Source: Piper betle | Lineage: Eukaryota; Streptophyta; Magnoliopsida; Piperales; Piperaceae | Reading direction: 5' to 3' | NCBI GenBank assembly: GCA_033002965.1 | Contig: JAURVB010000725.1 | Span: 153,387-217,386, forward strand | Length of the DNA: 64,000 nucleotides | Part shown: in pieces, positions 25,938 through 38,800 of the stretch | Layout of the letters: every line of letters starts with the position of its first letter | Numbering within the stretch: position 1 is the first letter of the stretch | Made by a program: the position numbers and the translations under genes | The notes under the pieces: model-generated | Database searches by the model: none | What the model was told of the DNA's origin: nothing | What the model saw: the letters and a program-made list of their open reading frames with translations, nothing else

Positions 25938-28019
25938 GCTACCATGCGCTGCATCAAAATGCAGCGCATTGGCAGCGTTTTTATTCTGGGCCGTTGGATG
26001 AAAATCCAACGGCCCAGATCTGTTTTCATTTTTCACTCCTCCCCCATTTCTCCTGTGTCCGCCTCCTTCCTATCGCCGCCGGATTCCGCCGCCCCCCCCC
26101 GGCCCCGCCCTGCCCCGCCCCTCGCCCCGCTGGCCCTGGCCCTGGCGACATCCGCAGCATCGGTCCCCGAACGCCTAGCCCACAGCTCGCGGTGCCCCAC
26201 CCTGGGCCGCCACCTTCTGCCCCTGCCCCCGCCAGCGGCCGCAGGCCGCCCCCCCCGCCTGCGCAGCTGGCGGTGGGCTGGCGCGGCAAAATAGAAGGGG
26301 GATATAAATAGGGAGGTAGTTCAGGTAATAAAATTTTGACTCGATCCCTACTCGAGTAAGTTTTATTACGAAATAAATATTAAAATGAAATATCGTGTGA
26401 GCGATATACAATGCGCTGCAAAACTTAACTCGAGTCGGGATCGGTCAAGTTTTTATTAAGAAATAAATTTTAAAAAATAAAATAATTTCATAAAAAACTT
26501 GACTCAATCTCGACTCGTATCAAGTTCATATTATAAAATAATTTTTTTAAAAACTTAATTCGATCGCCAAATAAATTTATTACAAAATAAATTTAAAAAG
26601 ATAAAATAATTTCATAATAAAACTTAATTAGATCTCACTCGAGTCAATAATATGAAATAAATTTAAAATATATAAAATAATTTTGTAATAAAAACCTGAC
26701 TCGATCATGTGCGGGACCGAGTCAAGTTTTTATTACAAAATAAATTTATTACCGAATAAATTTTTATTACAAAAATAAATTTTAAAAAATAAAATAATTC
26801 CGTAATAAATTATTTTAACCTCGAGTCGGGAACGAATAAAGTTTTTATTAAGAAATTATTTTATTTAATTTTTTTTGTCTGCCGCCTCAGGGCTGGATGG
26901 GCCTCCTCAGAAATACATGGCGCTTGTCTCATGTGGAGCCAATAAAATTTTTATTACAAAATTATTTTATTTTTAAAATTTATTTCTTAATATTGACTCA
27001 ATCTTGTGGAGGATCGAGTCAAGTTTTATTACTAAAATTATTTTATTTTATTTTTAAATTAATTTCATAATATTGACTCGATCCCATACCAAATCGAGTC
27101 AAGTTTTTATTATAAAAATTTATTTTTCAAATTTATTTTGTAATCGGGCAAGAGAGGTCAGGGGCTGCAGAGGCGAGGCTGCGGGCCTGGTCGGTGGAGG
27201 GCATGGGGCAGCGGGTGTGGGGGACGGGGCAGGGTGTGGGTGGTGGCAGGAGGCGATCGGCAAGCGACAGCGTCGACCGGGAGCTATTCAAAATTTTATT
27301 TTATGTTATTTTATTTTAAAATTTTATTTCATAAAATTAACTCGATTAAGGAGCGAGTCAAGTTTTTATTTTATTATATTTATTTTTAAAATTTATTTCG
27401 TAAATTTGACTCAAGTCGAGAACGAGTCAAATTTTTATTACGAAATTGCCGTCGCTCCTCTGTTCCCTCGTCGCGCCATCGCCGGCGGTGATGCAATGAC
27501 GGCAGCGTGGAGGTGGCCAGGGCAGCAGACGGCGGGGAGGAACTCGGTTGACCGGCGGGCGGCGGCGGGGGTGGGGCGAAACGGGCGGCCTGGGAGGGTG
27601 GCGGAAACAAGCAGGGGCGAAACAGGCGGCGGGGGTGGGGCGAAACAGGCGGCGGGGGGGCGGGGAACCGGGCGGGGCTGAGGGAACACGGGGCAGGTGG
27701 GGGGGGAGGGCTGCGGGCAGGGGTCGGGCGAGGGCGAGGCGGCCGAAGGGCGGTGGCGGGGGCAGGGGAAACAGGGAACGCCGGGGGAAGGCTGCGGGCG
27801 GGGGCGCGGCGGCCGACGGGGCGGGGGGAACCAAGGCAGGTGGGGGGAGGGCTGCGGGCGGAGGCGGGACGGGGCCAGGGCCGGCGGGGGCGGGGCGGCG
27901 TGAACAGGGGGAGGGGAGAAGATTAAAAAAATTTATATCCGGGCCGTTGGATTTTCATCCAACGGCCCAGATTTGTTACGCGCAGTGCGCTGCATTTTCA
28001 TGCAGCGCACTGTAGCACG

Positions 28020-28021
<2 letters not shown>
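25938..28021. mobile_element. GC-rich element with double hairpins at both ends, flanked by (TA)n (element E1)
   Basis: The left end has two palindromes: 25945-25968 (TGCGCTGCAT/ATGCAGCGCA) and 25986-26017 (CTGGGCCGTTGGAT/ATCCAACGGCCCAG, 14-base perfect arms, GAAA loop). The right end has the mirror pair: 27941-27968 (GGGCCGTTGGAT arms) and 27983-28012 (CAGTGCGCTGCAT, 13-base perfect arms). The ends are thus inverted copies of each other as well as internally palindromic. Next comes a C-rich arm (26040-26290) and its G-rich counterpart (27470-27920). The centre holds AT-rich units with TTGACTCG hairpins. A TATATATA run abuts the left end and a 64-base TA tract the right. No coding capacity is visible; the Gly/Pro/Arg open frames are low-complexity. 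Confidence 0.7.
26300..27460. repeat. Degenerate array of TTGACTCG/CGAGTCAA hairpin units
   Basis: About ten AT-rich units, each with a short imperfect palindrome of the type TTGACTCG-N-CGAGTCAA followed by TTTTTATTACRAAAT, occur in both orientations. Examples lie near 26335, 26425, 26500, 26695, 26995, 27075, 27340 and 27405. Similar units occur near 24785, 25350, 28885-29040 and 31860, and a related one at 42118 in the solo LTR. The array probably arose from repeated capture or duplication of one LTR segment. Confidence 0.6.

Positions 28022-28085
<64 letters not shown>
28022..28085. repeat. (TA)32 microsatellite
   Basis: A TA run of 64 bases, the longest in the window, separates the right end of element E1 from the left end of the next GC-rich element. 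Confidence 0.95.
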
Positions 28086-28091
<6 letters not shown>

Positions 28092-28131
28092 TGAGATGTG
28101 TTGTTGTGTGCTGCATGAAAATGGAGAGCAT

Positions 28132-28529
28132 CAGTAGCGCATAAAATCTGGGCCGCCTATCCAGATCCGGCGGCCCATCCTCCTCAGCGCCCTACCCCCG
28201 ACTGGGCACCCCACCGCCGGCGTGAGCACCCTGGCACCCCACCCACGGCCCACCTATCCGCCCACATCCAGATCTAGCACCCCACCCGCCACAGCCCGTG
28301 GCCCACCGCCGCCGGCCACAACCCACTCGCCAGTAGCGCATAAAATCTAGGCCGCCTATCCAAATCCGGCGGCCCATCCTCCTCGGCGCCCTCCCCCCGG
28401 CTGAGCACCCCACCGCCGGCGTGAGCACCCTAGCACTCCACCCGCGGCCCACCGGCCGGCCACATCCAGATCTAGCACCCCACCCGCCACAGCCCGTGGC
28501 CCACCGCCGCCGACACAACCCACTAGCCA
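28132..28529. repeat. Two-copy tandem repeat, period 199 bases
   Basis: Unit 1 (28132-28330) and unit 2 (28331-28529) both start with CAGTAGCGCATAAAATCT and run in parallel through the C-rich sequence to CCCACT(C/A)GC, with scattered substitutions. The duplication includes one GGGCCGCC…GGCGGCCC hairpin per unit. Confidence 0.85.
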
Positions 28530-29049
28530 CTACCCCCAGCCTGCGGCCTGGGCCATCGCCTACCCGCCCACAGCCCACCTACCCCTGCCCATGGCCCACC
28601 CGTCCACTCGCCACTACCCACCGCCGCGGCCACCATGTCACCACCCCCTACCACCGCCCGGGCCCTCCACCACCGCTGGCCGGCCACCCCACCACTGCCG
28701 CAGCCCCCACCACCACTTGCGGCCACCACACCACCGCCCCCGCCATCACACAAGCCTCCACCACCGCCGGCCGACTGTCACAAGTCTGGTCTACCCTAGA
28801 GGAACCCCGTGACACCGGCCACCCCGCCACCGCCCACAGCCACCACGCCACCGGCCCTGCCTGTTCCAACTCGACTAAATAAAAACTTGACTCGGTATCA
28901 ACTCGAGTCAAGTTAATAAAAAATGACTCGGTCTCGACTCAAGTAAAGTAAATAAATAATTGACTCCGTTTCGACTCAACTTAACAAAAATTAACCCGAT
29001 ATCGACTCGAGTCAAGTTAATAAAAAAATGACTCGGTCTCGATTGTAGT

Positions 29050-29390
29050 TAATATTCTTATAATATTTAAATAAATCAGAAACAAGACATAGGAGATCCG
29101 TCTTATATAACTTTCTTGTATATGATGAATACAAATACAAACTTACAAGTTACAAAAGTGTGAAATTTGATTAAAGCAAATAACAATTCATGGTAACAAG
29201 TTATAAATTCGGAGTTATCATAGTCGTTTTGCATCACTGCTTTGACATTCGCCATCATTGCACTGATGCCCCTGAATAGACTCCATGACTCCACTTTCAG
29301 ATGGAACAATTTGTTGCCTATATATTTAAAAACAAAACATGGAAAATAATCACAAAAAATATATATAACAAACATCAAAAGAAGGGTTTA
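29050..29390. other. Spacer 3' of the transposase pseudogene
   Basis: AT-rich sequence. A minus-strand open frame at 29103-29378 resembles no family I recognise and may be the 3' part of the decayed transposase transcript. Confidence 0.35.
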
Positions 29391-29399
29391 TTAAGCGAC

Positions 29400-31591
29400 A
29401 TTACCGTGATACAATTGCAGGGCAAGTGCGTTTATCATGCCCAACTCCCCATTGATTACAACCATGCATAGCCTATCTTTTCCCAAATGGTCCACTGCAA
29501 GTTCTTTACTACTCTTCCATCTTTTACCACTTCCTTTTGTCTTTGATTGTGCAAGTTGATGGACTTGTATTCTATGATGTAGTTGTATTCCATGATGCCA
29601 ATCATCTACCACATCTTCTACCAATTTTTCTATCTCAACAATTTTTGCTTGGCGAGTTCAAACTTTTCAGATGACGAATATGCCTTTTTGGCCCATCGAT
29701 TAAATATACAGTGTAATTCTCCCCAATTTGAGAATAACATTTTGTGACAATCACCATGAAGTTCCACTCCCTCACCATCAAAAACAACGTCCTTTGCTAT
29801 GTCAATTGTCCATCTCTTCATGATATACATTTCAGGAAAAATATCCCCCTCATTCAATCTAAGTACACAGAGCAAATGTCTACATGAAAAACCTTCACTT
29901 ATTAAAAGTTGACAACTACGTGTGCATCTCCTATTAGCTCCTTTGTAAGTAACACGTGCAATCAAGTCTTTATTATTTCTACAACCAAGTCTTTATTAGT
30001 TGTACAACATATTACATCATACTGTTCAACATCCTCCCCATCTAATTTCTTATGAGATGAGCAACAAACCATACTATATTGTAGTTCTTCTTGAAACTTA
30101 TAAAACACTTTTCGAGTATAAACCTTTGCCATCATACATTCTATATTGAATGGGGACCAATTTAGGGCTTTCATATGAATTTTCATATGCTTCTTTTGCC
30201 TCGTTCAATCTCTGTCTTTTGATAGCTCTCTCATATCTATGTATAAACTCAATGAGGCTATTTTTTTTCACATACCTTGAGTAAAATGAGTTTTGAGATT
30301 CACTTCGTTGTAAACTCCTCAGACCAGCTAAAAATATGCTTTTACTATAAACAAACACCCAAGCATGACGAACTACATATATGGATTTCAACCACTCATT
30401 TTCCTCCATGCAATTGTCTTTCATTAGTTCACTCCATTGTGATTCAAAGACTTCTTCGTTTTCCTCACCATAAATTAAACTATGGAATGACTCATAAAAC
30501 TCCTTCCTGTGAGCAATTACACCTAATTTTTCAGTCTCCTTCTTAAGGATATGCCAAATGCAAAGACGATGATATGTTGAAAGAAATATTAATTTAATTA
30601 CTTTATCCATTGCAGGATCTTGGTCAGTAACAATTGCCCTGGGATGCCTTCCATCCATGCATTTTAAAAATATTTCAAAAACCCACACAAACGATTCTGT
30701 CTTCTCATTACACAAAAATGCACATCCAAATGTAATTGTTTGCCTGTGATGGTTTACGCCTGTGAATGGGGCAAAAACAAGTGCATATTTATTTGTATTA
30801 TATGTTGTATAAAAAATGATCACATCTGAGTAAAGCTGATAATTTTTTCTTGCAATTCCATCCGCCCAAAAATAATGCTTTAATCTACCCTCATCATTTA
30901 CTTCATAGCAATAAAAAAAGGAGTCATTCATCTCTTTCATTTCCTTAAAATGTTCTATCAATAATTAGGCATCAATTTTCTTTATCTTTTTTATATTTTG
31001 TCTGCACATTTCTAATATCTTTCTCTATACAACCAATATTTTCTGCCCCACCTGCTTCAATTTCTAGCACAGACATTAGTTGAAAAGTTTTTATGTTAGC
31101 CTCTCCGAATTGGTCAATCAAATTTCGGTGCACACTCGTAACATGCGTATGTGACCTTAGAAATTGAATTTGTGATGGTGTAAGGAGTGCATGACTATGT
31201 CCTTCTCCGAAATACATGGCATTCCATGTACTCTCTTTATTCTTAGTTACCCTGATGCTTGCTTGACAACCTTCTCTTATTATAGGATGGTTTTTTTCCC
31301 TTTGTCAGGTATTTCTCTTTTTCGCTCATCATCTCTAAAATGTCCTTCTTTAGAACACACGAAGACTTGTGACCATAACTCTTTTGTTCTCTTATGATAA
31401 TTTGTACTATGTTTATGTATACCAAAACCGGTTATTTTTGAATAACTACTGTATAAGTCGAGTGCATCATCCAAACAATCAAATTGCATTCCAACCTTCG
31501 GTTTGAACTCATCTTCTACAATATAATAAATTGTTGTAATATGTTGGCCTATTTCTTTTTCCTCGTATGCTTTATTTTGAAGCTTGTCCAT
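29400..31591 (-). pseudogene. FAR1-related / Mutator-type transposase pseudogene
   Basis: The family is FAR1/FRS, comprising Mutator-derived transposases and their domesticated transcription-factor relatives. The domains are in the usual order. An N-terminal FAR1 DNA-binding segment (31280-31591) has GMQFDCLDDALDLYSSYSKI. The MULE transposase core (30098-30961) has KHYFWADGIARKNYQLYSDVI, ALVFAPFTGVNHHRQTITFG and AIVTDQDPAMDKVI, followed by STYHRLCIWHI. The SWIM zinc finger is at 29630-29965 (C-x-R-S-C…CRHLLCVLRL) and a CCHC-type zinc knuckle at about 29400-29480 (C…GVGHDKRTC). The reading frame is broken: TGA/TAA separates 30972 from 30961, and frame changes occur near 31285, near 30110, between 29962 and 29965, and before the zinc knuckle. 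It is a dead copy within a repeat-rich block, more likely a transposon remnant than a host FRS gene. Confidence 0.85.
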
Positions 31592-32539
31592 TCTTTAAAA
31601 AATATAAAATTTATAAAAACTAAGAATATTTTCAATTAAAATAGATGTAGTAAACATGTTTTAGTTAAGCCAAAGTATTTTTAAAGGCTTAACTCTAACC
31701 TGATTCTCGTATTCTAAAAGATATAATTCTGGCGACCTCGACTCCCTGTGACATGAAAATATAAATTTTACGTTAAATATAAATATATGCCACGGAAGCC
31801 CATTAAAAAAATTAAATTTAACATTAAAAACTAGCACACTCACGCATGACCGAGTTAATTTTTTAATGACTCGAGTCGGGACCACGGCGGTGGGTGATTG
31901 CGGGTGCCACGACTGAGGTTGTCGCAGGTGCGAAAAGGGGGGCCACATGCTAATGGGGGCGCAGGGCGGCGGGGCGGGGCAAGGGGCAGTGGGGGGCAAC
32001 AAGTGTGGGAAGGGCAGGGGGGGCAGGGTGCCTAGTGTGGTGAGGGCAGGGCGAGAGACGGCGACAGGGGCAGGGGTAGGGCGACAGGTGTGGGGAGGCA
32101 AGGGAGGGGGGTGGTAAGGGGCGGGAGATTGCGAGAGGCGGGGCAAGGCTGGGGGCGGCGAGGGGGGGGGGCAAGGGGCCTAGGCCGGCAGGGGCGGGGG
32201 TAGGGCAAGGGGCGCCCGCAGCAACGAGGGTGGGGAGGGAAAGGAGGTGGGGCAGGGGCGGGAGAAGCCGGGGACGACGGGTGGGGCTGGGGTAGGGGGC
32301 GACAGGTCAGGAAGGGGTCGGTAGCCGGGGGCCAAGATTCGGCAAACGGGGTTTGCGGGAGTGAGGCGAACAAGGGTGGGGATGGGCGAGAGGGAGTGAC
32401 GGGGGCGGAGACGCGAGAAGGCAGGGCGACAAGCACGGGAAGGCAGGAGACGCGAGAAGGCGAGGGCGGGAAATGGGCGAGGTCGACGACGGCGTGGGGG
32501 GGGGGGTGGTCGAGGTGTATTATATATATATATCATGTG

Positions 32540-32826
32540 AAAAATAAAAGTTTATTACTTGGGGATTTACAAGAACTTGAAAATTAACAAACGGTTTATT
32601 TAATAATAAAATTGTACCAGTAGTAATACAAACAAGAGATCAATCGTTATCCATTATTCTTCACTACATATAAAAAGCACTACAACTCAAAACAATTGAA
32701 TGAGGTGTTTTTGATACCCAGATGACTACTCTCGAATCCACTTCTTCTAAAATGAACTGCCAATGAACAAATAAAAAACTCACTTTTTCTCATGTCATCT
32801 AGTAAATAAACCTTACCATTAAATTA
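32540..32826. other. 3' flank and UTR of the P5CS gene
   Basis: AT-rich sequence after the stop codon of the minus-strand P5CS gene. No other feature was recognised. Confidence 0.4.
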
Positions 32827-35800
32827 TTATTTTAAAGGAAGCTCTTTGTGTGTGTAAACAACTCCCCTATCACTGTCTACCACTTGTCCTGTTCCTCTAA
32901 TAATCCTGTATAACAACAAACAAAATCTGTAAGAATAAACAGACGAGACTAAATTCCATCAGCTTCACCTTCTAGGCCAAACTTTATGTAAAGATCGTAA
33001 GAATCTTAACACTTCAAATTCATCTGGGGGAGCCAAGAAACAAGAAAAATGTCTGGGAAGCTGTCTAATGAAGATCACGAGGCAATCGACGTACCCAGTC
33101 CAAATTTGGAGTAGAATGGTTTTTTAATTATTATATATATGACCATTTTTCTTTCGTTCTTAAAATTTTGACATCATAAATGCAAGTTGTGCACATACCA
33201 TCGAGTAGTCAATAGACCTTCAACCCCCACAGGACCTCGGGCATGAATCCGACTTGTACTTATACCAACCTGTGACAAATTCAAGAGAACTTACCATCAG
33301 AATGCTGGCATCTTCAACATTATGACAACAAAAAAGCAAACGAGTTTCTCCAATTTACCTCCGCTCCTAGTCCAAACCGAGCACCATCACAAAATCGTGT
33401 GCTTGCATTGTGGAAAATAGCAGCACTGACACAATAACCATAGATAAAATAAGTTAGTTGATGGCTCAGGGAAACTACAAATTGAAGCAACACCTTAAAG
33501 CACCATAAATGTTACCCACAACAAGAGTTAGAATGAAGAACACAGAGTTCGAATGTAGTTAGAATAGAGTTATATCCCCACCCTGTCAACGGTACCTCTT
33601 TTCATGAAAAATGGGGGGGGCGGGGAATTATGGAGAATTGAAACTGACTCCAAGCATTCACAATGCACATCAAAAACTGTATAAAAAAGGGCAACCTGGT
33701 GCACAGAACTCCCGCAAGCACAGCGAATACCTTAGAGAGTCCATAACCTTGCCCTGCATTTTGCAAGAGGCCTTGTACATGGAGGCAACACACAACATTT
33801 CTTAAATAATAAAAAGAAAAAAACTGCCCCACCTGTCAACTTGGCGAAGAAATATCTCTGCAACTTGAATGTCTTCAGCAACAATGCAATCCGTGTGCCC
33901 GCTGATAGATATAAATCAGGGGAAAGTTAGTGCCGTTAAAACATGGAATCAGAAAAAGTATGCAGCTGACAAAGTGAAAAACTGAATGCATAGAAGATGG
34001 CATAAATAACAAAAATACCTTCCATGAAGATGTATATGATCAATTGCTGCCTGAACACCATCCACAATTTCAATTGTGCATGCCATTGAATTATATTCAT
34101 GATGAAGTGATGTGGCAGCTGGAATATCTAATGCAGCACTGGCTCTGGGCCCACCATATAGAGTTACACCTGTGTGACAAAATGCCATTAAACTCTTACC
34201 AGAATTTACTCGATTCTAAGAGATAAAACTAACCTTCACTTTCAAGCTCCACAACGAGGTCATTAAGGTCACCACTGTTCACCAGATCCTCATGTACGAG
34301 AAGTGTCTCCTGTTGAGAGATCAATCATATGATTCATATCGTATTATCCAAAATATACATCATTTGCACACAAAAGATTTGAGCACATCAAGAAGAGCTG
34401 ACAAAGAGTTACCACGGCATTACATGCAGCAGGGTAGTCTATTTTGGCATCCAACACTACGCGCTTAACCATTTCCATACCGGCTGACTTGTCAATATAT
34501 ACATGACAGATTCCATCTAGAAAAAGGTAAACCATGCAAATTGAATAATTAGCAAAAGAAAAACGTGTAGGGGGCAAAAGAAATATAGAGAATGACTAGT
34601 ATGAAGGTCCTCGACATACAGAATGCTGATACATAAAATAAATAGGGTACCCACTAAGATAGATAAAAAAACCTCGAATAATTAGTTTAAAGACTATCAA
34701 TTTAATATAATATATTTTATTCTTCCATCTTTTTCATTGCTCATTTCCAAAATTTGAAAAGGTGGTCAACCAGAGTGGTGAGTGCTATTATGCTTAAAGT
34801 GGATTAAAGGTATGTATATCTCCTATTTAGAGCATGCTCTTTCCATCCACAAGAACCGCATGCAAAGGAACCACTTACGAGGGGCTAAAATTTTTTATTT
34901 ACAAGATATGATTTACTGGGAACAATCCCAGTTGGCCCTTTCACCAACAGATAATCTTACCTGCATGACCAAGGACAGGAATTTTGGTTGATTCCTTGAT
35001 CTGAGTAACTAACTTATTGCTGCCTCTCGGTATGACAAGGTCTATAACATCATCAAGCTAAAGAAAAAGAAAGAAAAAATTAGGGCAAGTAAACATGTTA
35101 ATCACTGCTAGTGAGCAAGATAGTAGCTTGCCTTCAACAAATCAGGAATTTCTTCTCTGGAGGTCACAAGTCCAATAAGCTTTTTACCCACGGAATCAGG
35201 GATAGCTTCAGTGATAATCTATAGACCATCAAATTTAATGTCAATACAATGGCTACTAATCATTTAACTTCCACTAATATTGTTTCCAGAAACAAGCCTT
35301 ATGTAAGATTGCATTTGACCGTGCAGCTTCCTTTCCCCCTTTTAAGAGAAGACCATTGCCACTACGAATTGCTAGTGATGCTATCTGCATAAATATAATC
35401 AACTGTAGTTACAGGAAGTTCCCCTTTTGTAGAATAAAATATAGAGTACTGATTATAAGTTGTCTCTTCCAAAGCTGAACATAACATGCTATATACAGTA
35501 CAGTGAGATTTTGAGTGAACAAAACTATACGGAGGCAAATTTGGAGTTTTCAGTTGTTTCAAATATTACCTGAACCAGTGCATCAGGGCGAGACTCAAAA
35601 ACAATAAGAAGAACACCTAGAGGACTTGATGTCTTTTCTAGTATAAGTCCATCTGCAATCTGGAACATACATCGCATGTTGAGGAAGGCAGTGAGCAAAA
35701 TATGAAAACTAAGTGAAAAGTGAAAAGATTATATAACATGAGCATAATTTAAGCATTCTAAGAAAGAAGTTTCTGGTTATGCTTGTACACTAAGACATAA

Positions 35801-38800
35801 AACAAATTTAGAACTTGTTCACTCTTTTTTATCCCACGTAGAGCATGCTTACATTTGGTTTGAGTAGATACTTTAAAATAGGACCCAAGGGGAAAGTTCA
35901 CTTACTTCTGTTTTCTTCAGAACACGTCCAATTGGGTCCTCCATGTTTGCAAGGATGCGAATGGACTTTGCCAAACTACGGATCTGTAAAGAAATTATCA
36001 TCATAATCAAATTTTACCGTAAATGCTAACTTTTAATCGACTAACTTTGTGTCACATTATATCTTAAATATCAATGGGGAATCCCATTTCTCCTTTTCTT
36101 TTTCTTTCATAAGCCACATATTTAGCTCATAGAAATTTGTCTTCCTATAGCTTCCAACCAACAAATATGGGCTTCCAAAGGAAAAGGTGAAAATTTACAT
36201 ATAAAGTACTTGAGATGAAAGGTTTGGTGGTTCTTAAGAAGTAATAATTATAGACAAATTCAGAAAGAGATTACATAAATTGCAGGAGTTGTCTCTTGAA
36301 GACAGTAATACAAGTTACATTAAACCAAAAATTCAAAATTACAACCAATGACCAAAAATATTTGAGGAAACTTGCCTTCCCAAACTTGAGCATTAATCTG
36401 GATATTAATGGTTTCTCATAGCCAGATTGTTGGACAGTAGCAACATCAGCTTCATTTTCCTCCTTGATCAAATTTTCATTTGCTTCCAAAGCGTCAGCAA
36501 TATTAAGCAAAATTTGTCTTCGATCTTCAGAAGATAGAACCTGTGAAGAGGAATAAGCACAAAAAAACGTACCACTACAAGTCGGTGACAACAATTTGAA
36601 TCTTCTGCAGAATTAGGAGAAGGAAAATGAGTGTGAAACACAATAATGTGACATCACCTGAAGTCGCCTAGAGCAATCCCTTGCAGCAACTGCCATTTTA
36701 CGTGCATTTACTTGTTTGTGTGAAGCCCATAAGTGTGCATCTTTGTGGAAAAGTGTACCAATACGTTCTCCTCCAATTACTTTAATAATGTTGTCAGGAA
36801 TGAATCCACTAACATGTACAGAAAGAATTTGGTTAGAAGCTCCCGACTAGTGCATTAGTAAAAAACTTACCTATGTCAATTCCTCAACTAAGCTACAAAT
36901 TTAAAATTTTTATTTAATTGCAAATGCAGATCTTTCAATTTCAAAATTTCCTGCTTGCTTCACAGGTTTAAGATTATTTATAGTGGAGAGGGAGCCTAAG
37001 TGCCAATTAGTTGTTACCTCTAGATTCCAATCAACCTCTTGCTAGTATTTTGTGTGATTTAATTTGGAGCTAAGTCTACCTTAAAATTGCGGGGGGAGGG
37101 GAGGGGGGGGGGAGTTTGACAAGAGATAAACCATCCACCTGGCAATAACAACAGGAACTCCTGCATCAGCTGCATGGACAGCAGCCTTAACTTTAGCAGT
37201 CATACCTCCTCTTCCCACCCTGGATTTGTCACCAAATGTGATCTCTCCCTGATGTTTCTCTTTTATGTATGTGTAGATAAGCTTAGACCGAGGATCACTT
37301 GGAGGTCCACTATAGAGCCCCTCAACATCACTCAACAAAATAAGAAGATCTGCTTTCAATTCCAGAGCTAATAGTCCTGCCAGGCTATCATTATCCCAGA
37401 AAATACCAAAAGCATCCTAAAAAAATATAGTTCATGATTAAAATCCACATTGATCAAACAGAGATACTCTCATTAGAGGCAAGTCTAGTTTAAAAAATAA
37501 ATAAACTCACCTCATATGGCGCTCTTCTGGTGCTGACTGCATCATTCTCATTAAAAACAGGGATGACTCGTAGTGCTAACAATGAATTTACAGTTTCAGA
37601 AAGTTGCCATCTGAAGTGTGGATTCTTAAAATCATGATCGGTCACAAGAAGTTGAGACGACGTCACATCCAACTGCATTAAATGTACACATCCAGTGAGG
37701 TTTAGCTACAGTTTGGGAGATGAATTTACTCCATAAACAGCATCATAAGTCGTGAAAACTAGTGTGCAATGAATATTGTTTACAGCCGAACACACAAGTA
37801 AAACAGAATAAATAAACAAATGGAATTTGGTATAGAAATCATGGAGAGAGATATATATAGAGGGAAAGAGAGATAACCTGACTAAACAAAGTATCATATA
37901 AAGCCATGAGACCACTCTGACCTACAGCAGCACAAGCTTTCCCGTCAAGCTCAACTTGTGGTTTTTGAAGGTCAGCAAAGCTAAAAGATGCCAGAAGATG
38001 AAGCATGTGTCAACAGATTGAGCTCTTGCATATTCCACAAAATTAATATACACAAAAACCCATAAATAATCGAGGTTTTATGGCATAATGAATAAATTAA
38101 ATGACTCCCCTCAGTGAACAAGGTAATGAAAAACATACTAACAATACAATCCAATAATAGATCCAAAGGTTCCCCGTCCTTGAAACTTTCATTCATTACA
38201 AACTATTATGGTCAATCCTAATCCCAGAAGCAAACGAACAGCATCAATCATTTTGTGACTAACCTAATAGTATATGTCGTTTTCCACAAAGAGAATGATT
38301 TATTACACCGAAAGGGTGTTAAAAAATGCTGCAGAATGGGAATAAGAGTCTTCTTCAATCATTTGCAAAAGCCTCAGTCTCAAAATATATATATATATAT
38401 CAGACAGCCATTCTACACTAGTTTATGAAACAAAGTAATACACCAAGGTGCTAATACTTTCGGCAATCCATTATGGTAATTATTGCATAAAACAAAAGAA
38501 CCTGCTGTTGACTAATTTCCGATATCGAAGCCGTTGTCTCCCAGCACCGACAGCACCAGAAGTCACCAAAATGACCTCAAATCCACTAGAATTCAGTTCT
38601 TTGACCTACAACAATCCCTTCCCACTTTAAAATACAATCTGTACAGCGTATATATTTATGAAAAATAGTCCACCAAATTTGACAAAACAAATTTATACAA
38701 AAATGGCAAAGGAATGCATCTTTAACAACAAGCTGGATTACCTGCTCACATAGTCCACCAAGCCTACCAAGTGCCAGCTTTCCATCGCCTCTCGTAACAA

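Larger units (their letters stand above)
28086..32516. mobile_element. Candidate FAR1/Mutator-type element with GC-rich arms (element E3)
   Basis: The left end (28100-28170) repeats the terminal signature of element E1: GTGCTGCATGAAAATG, CAGTAGCGCATAAAATCTGG and a GGGCCGCC…GGCGGCCC palindrome. The arm is C-rich to 28860, then carries TTGACTCG units (28885-29040). On the right, an inverted TTGACTCG unit (31850-31885) is followed by a G-rich arm (31890-32510) and a short (TA)n. The transposase pseudogene lies between. Against this reading, the E1-type hairpin terminus was not found at the right end, so the outer border is uncertain and the arms could belong to separate insertions. Confidence 0.35.

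Noticed and set aside
27073..28015. Open frames up to 200 residues in element E1
   Set aside because: Gly/Ala/Arg-rich translations of a G-rich arm plus LTR-derived AT sequence.
25938..28021. Helitron as an explanation of the hairpin-ended elements
   Set aside because: Helitrons have a hairpin only near the 3' end and no inverted termini; here the hairpins are mirrored at both ends.
32032..32536. Pro-rich minus-strand open frames
   Set aside because: The reverse of the same effect: the plus strand is almost pure G/A here and gives stop-free Pro/Ser frames.
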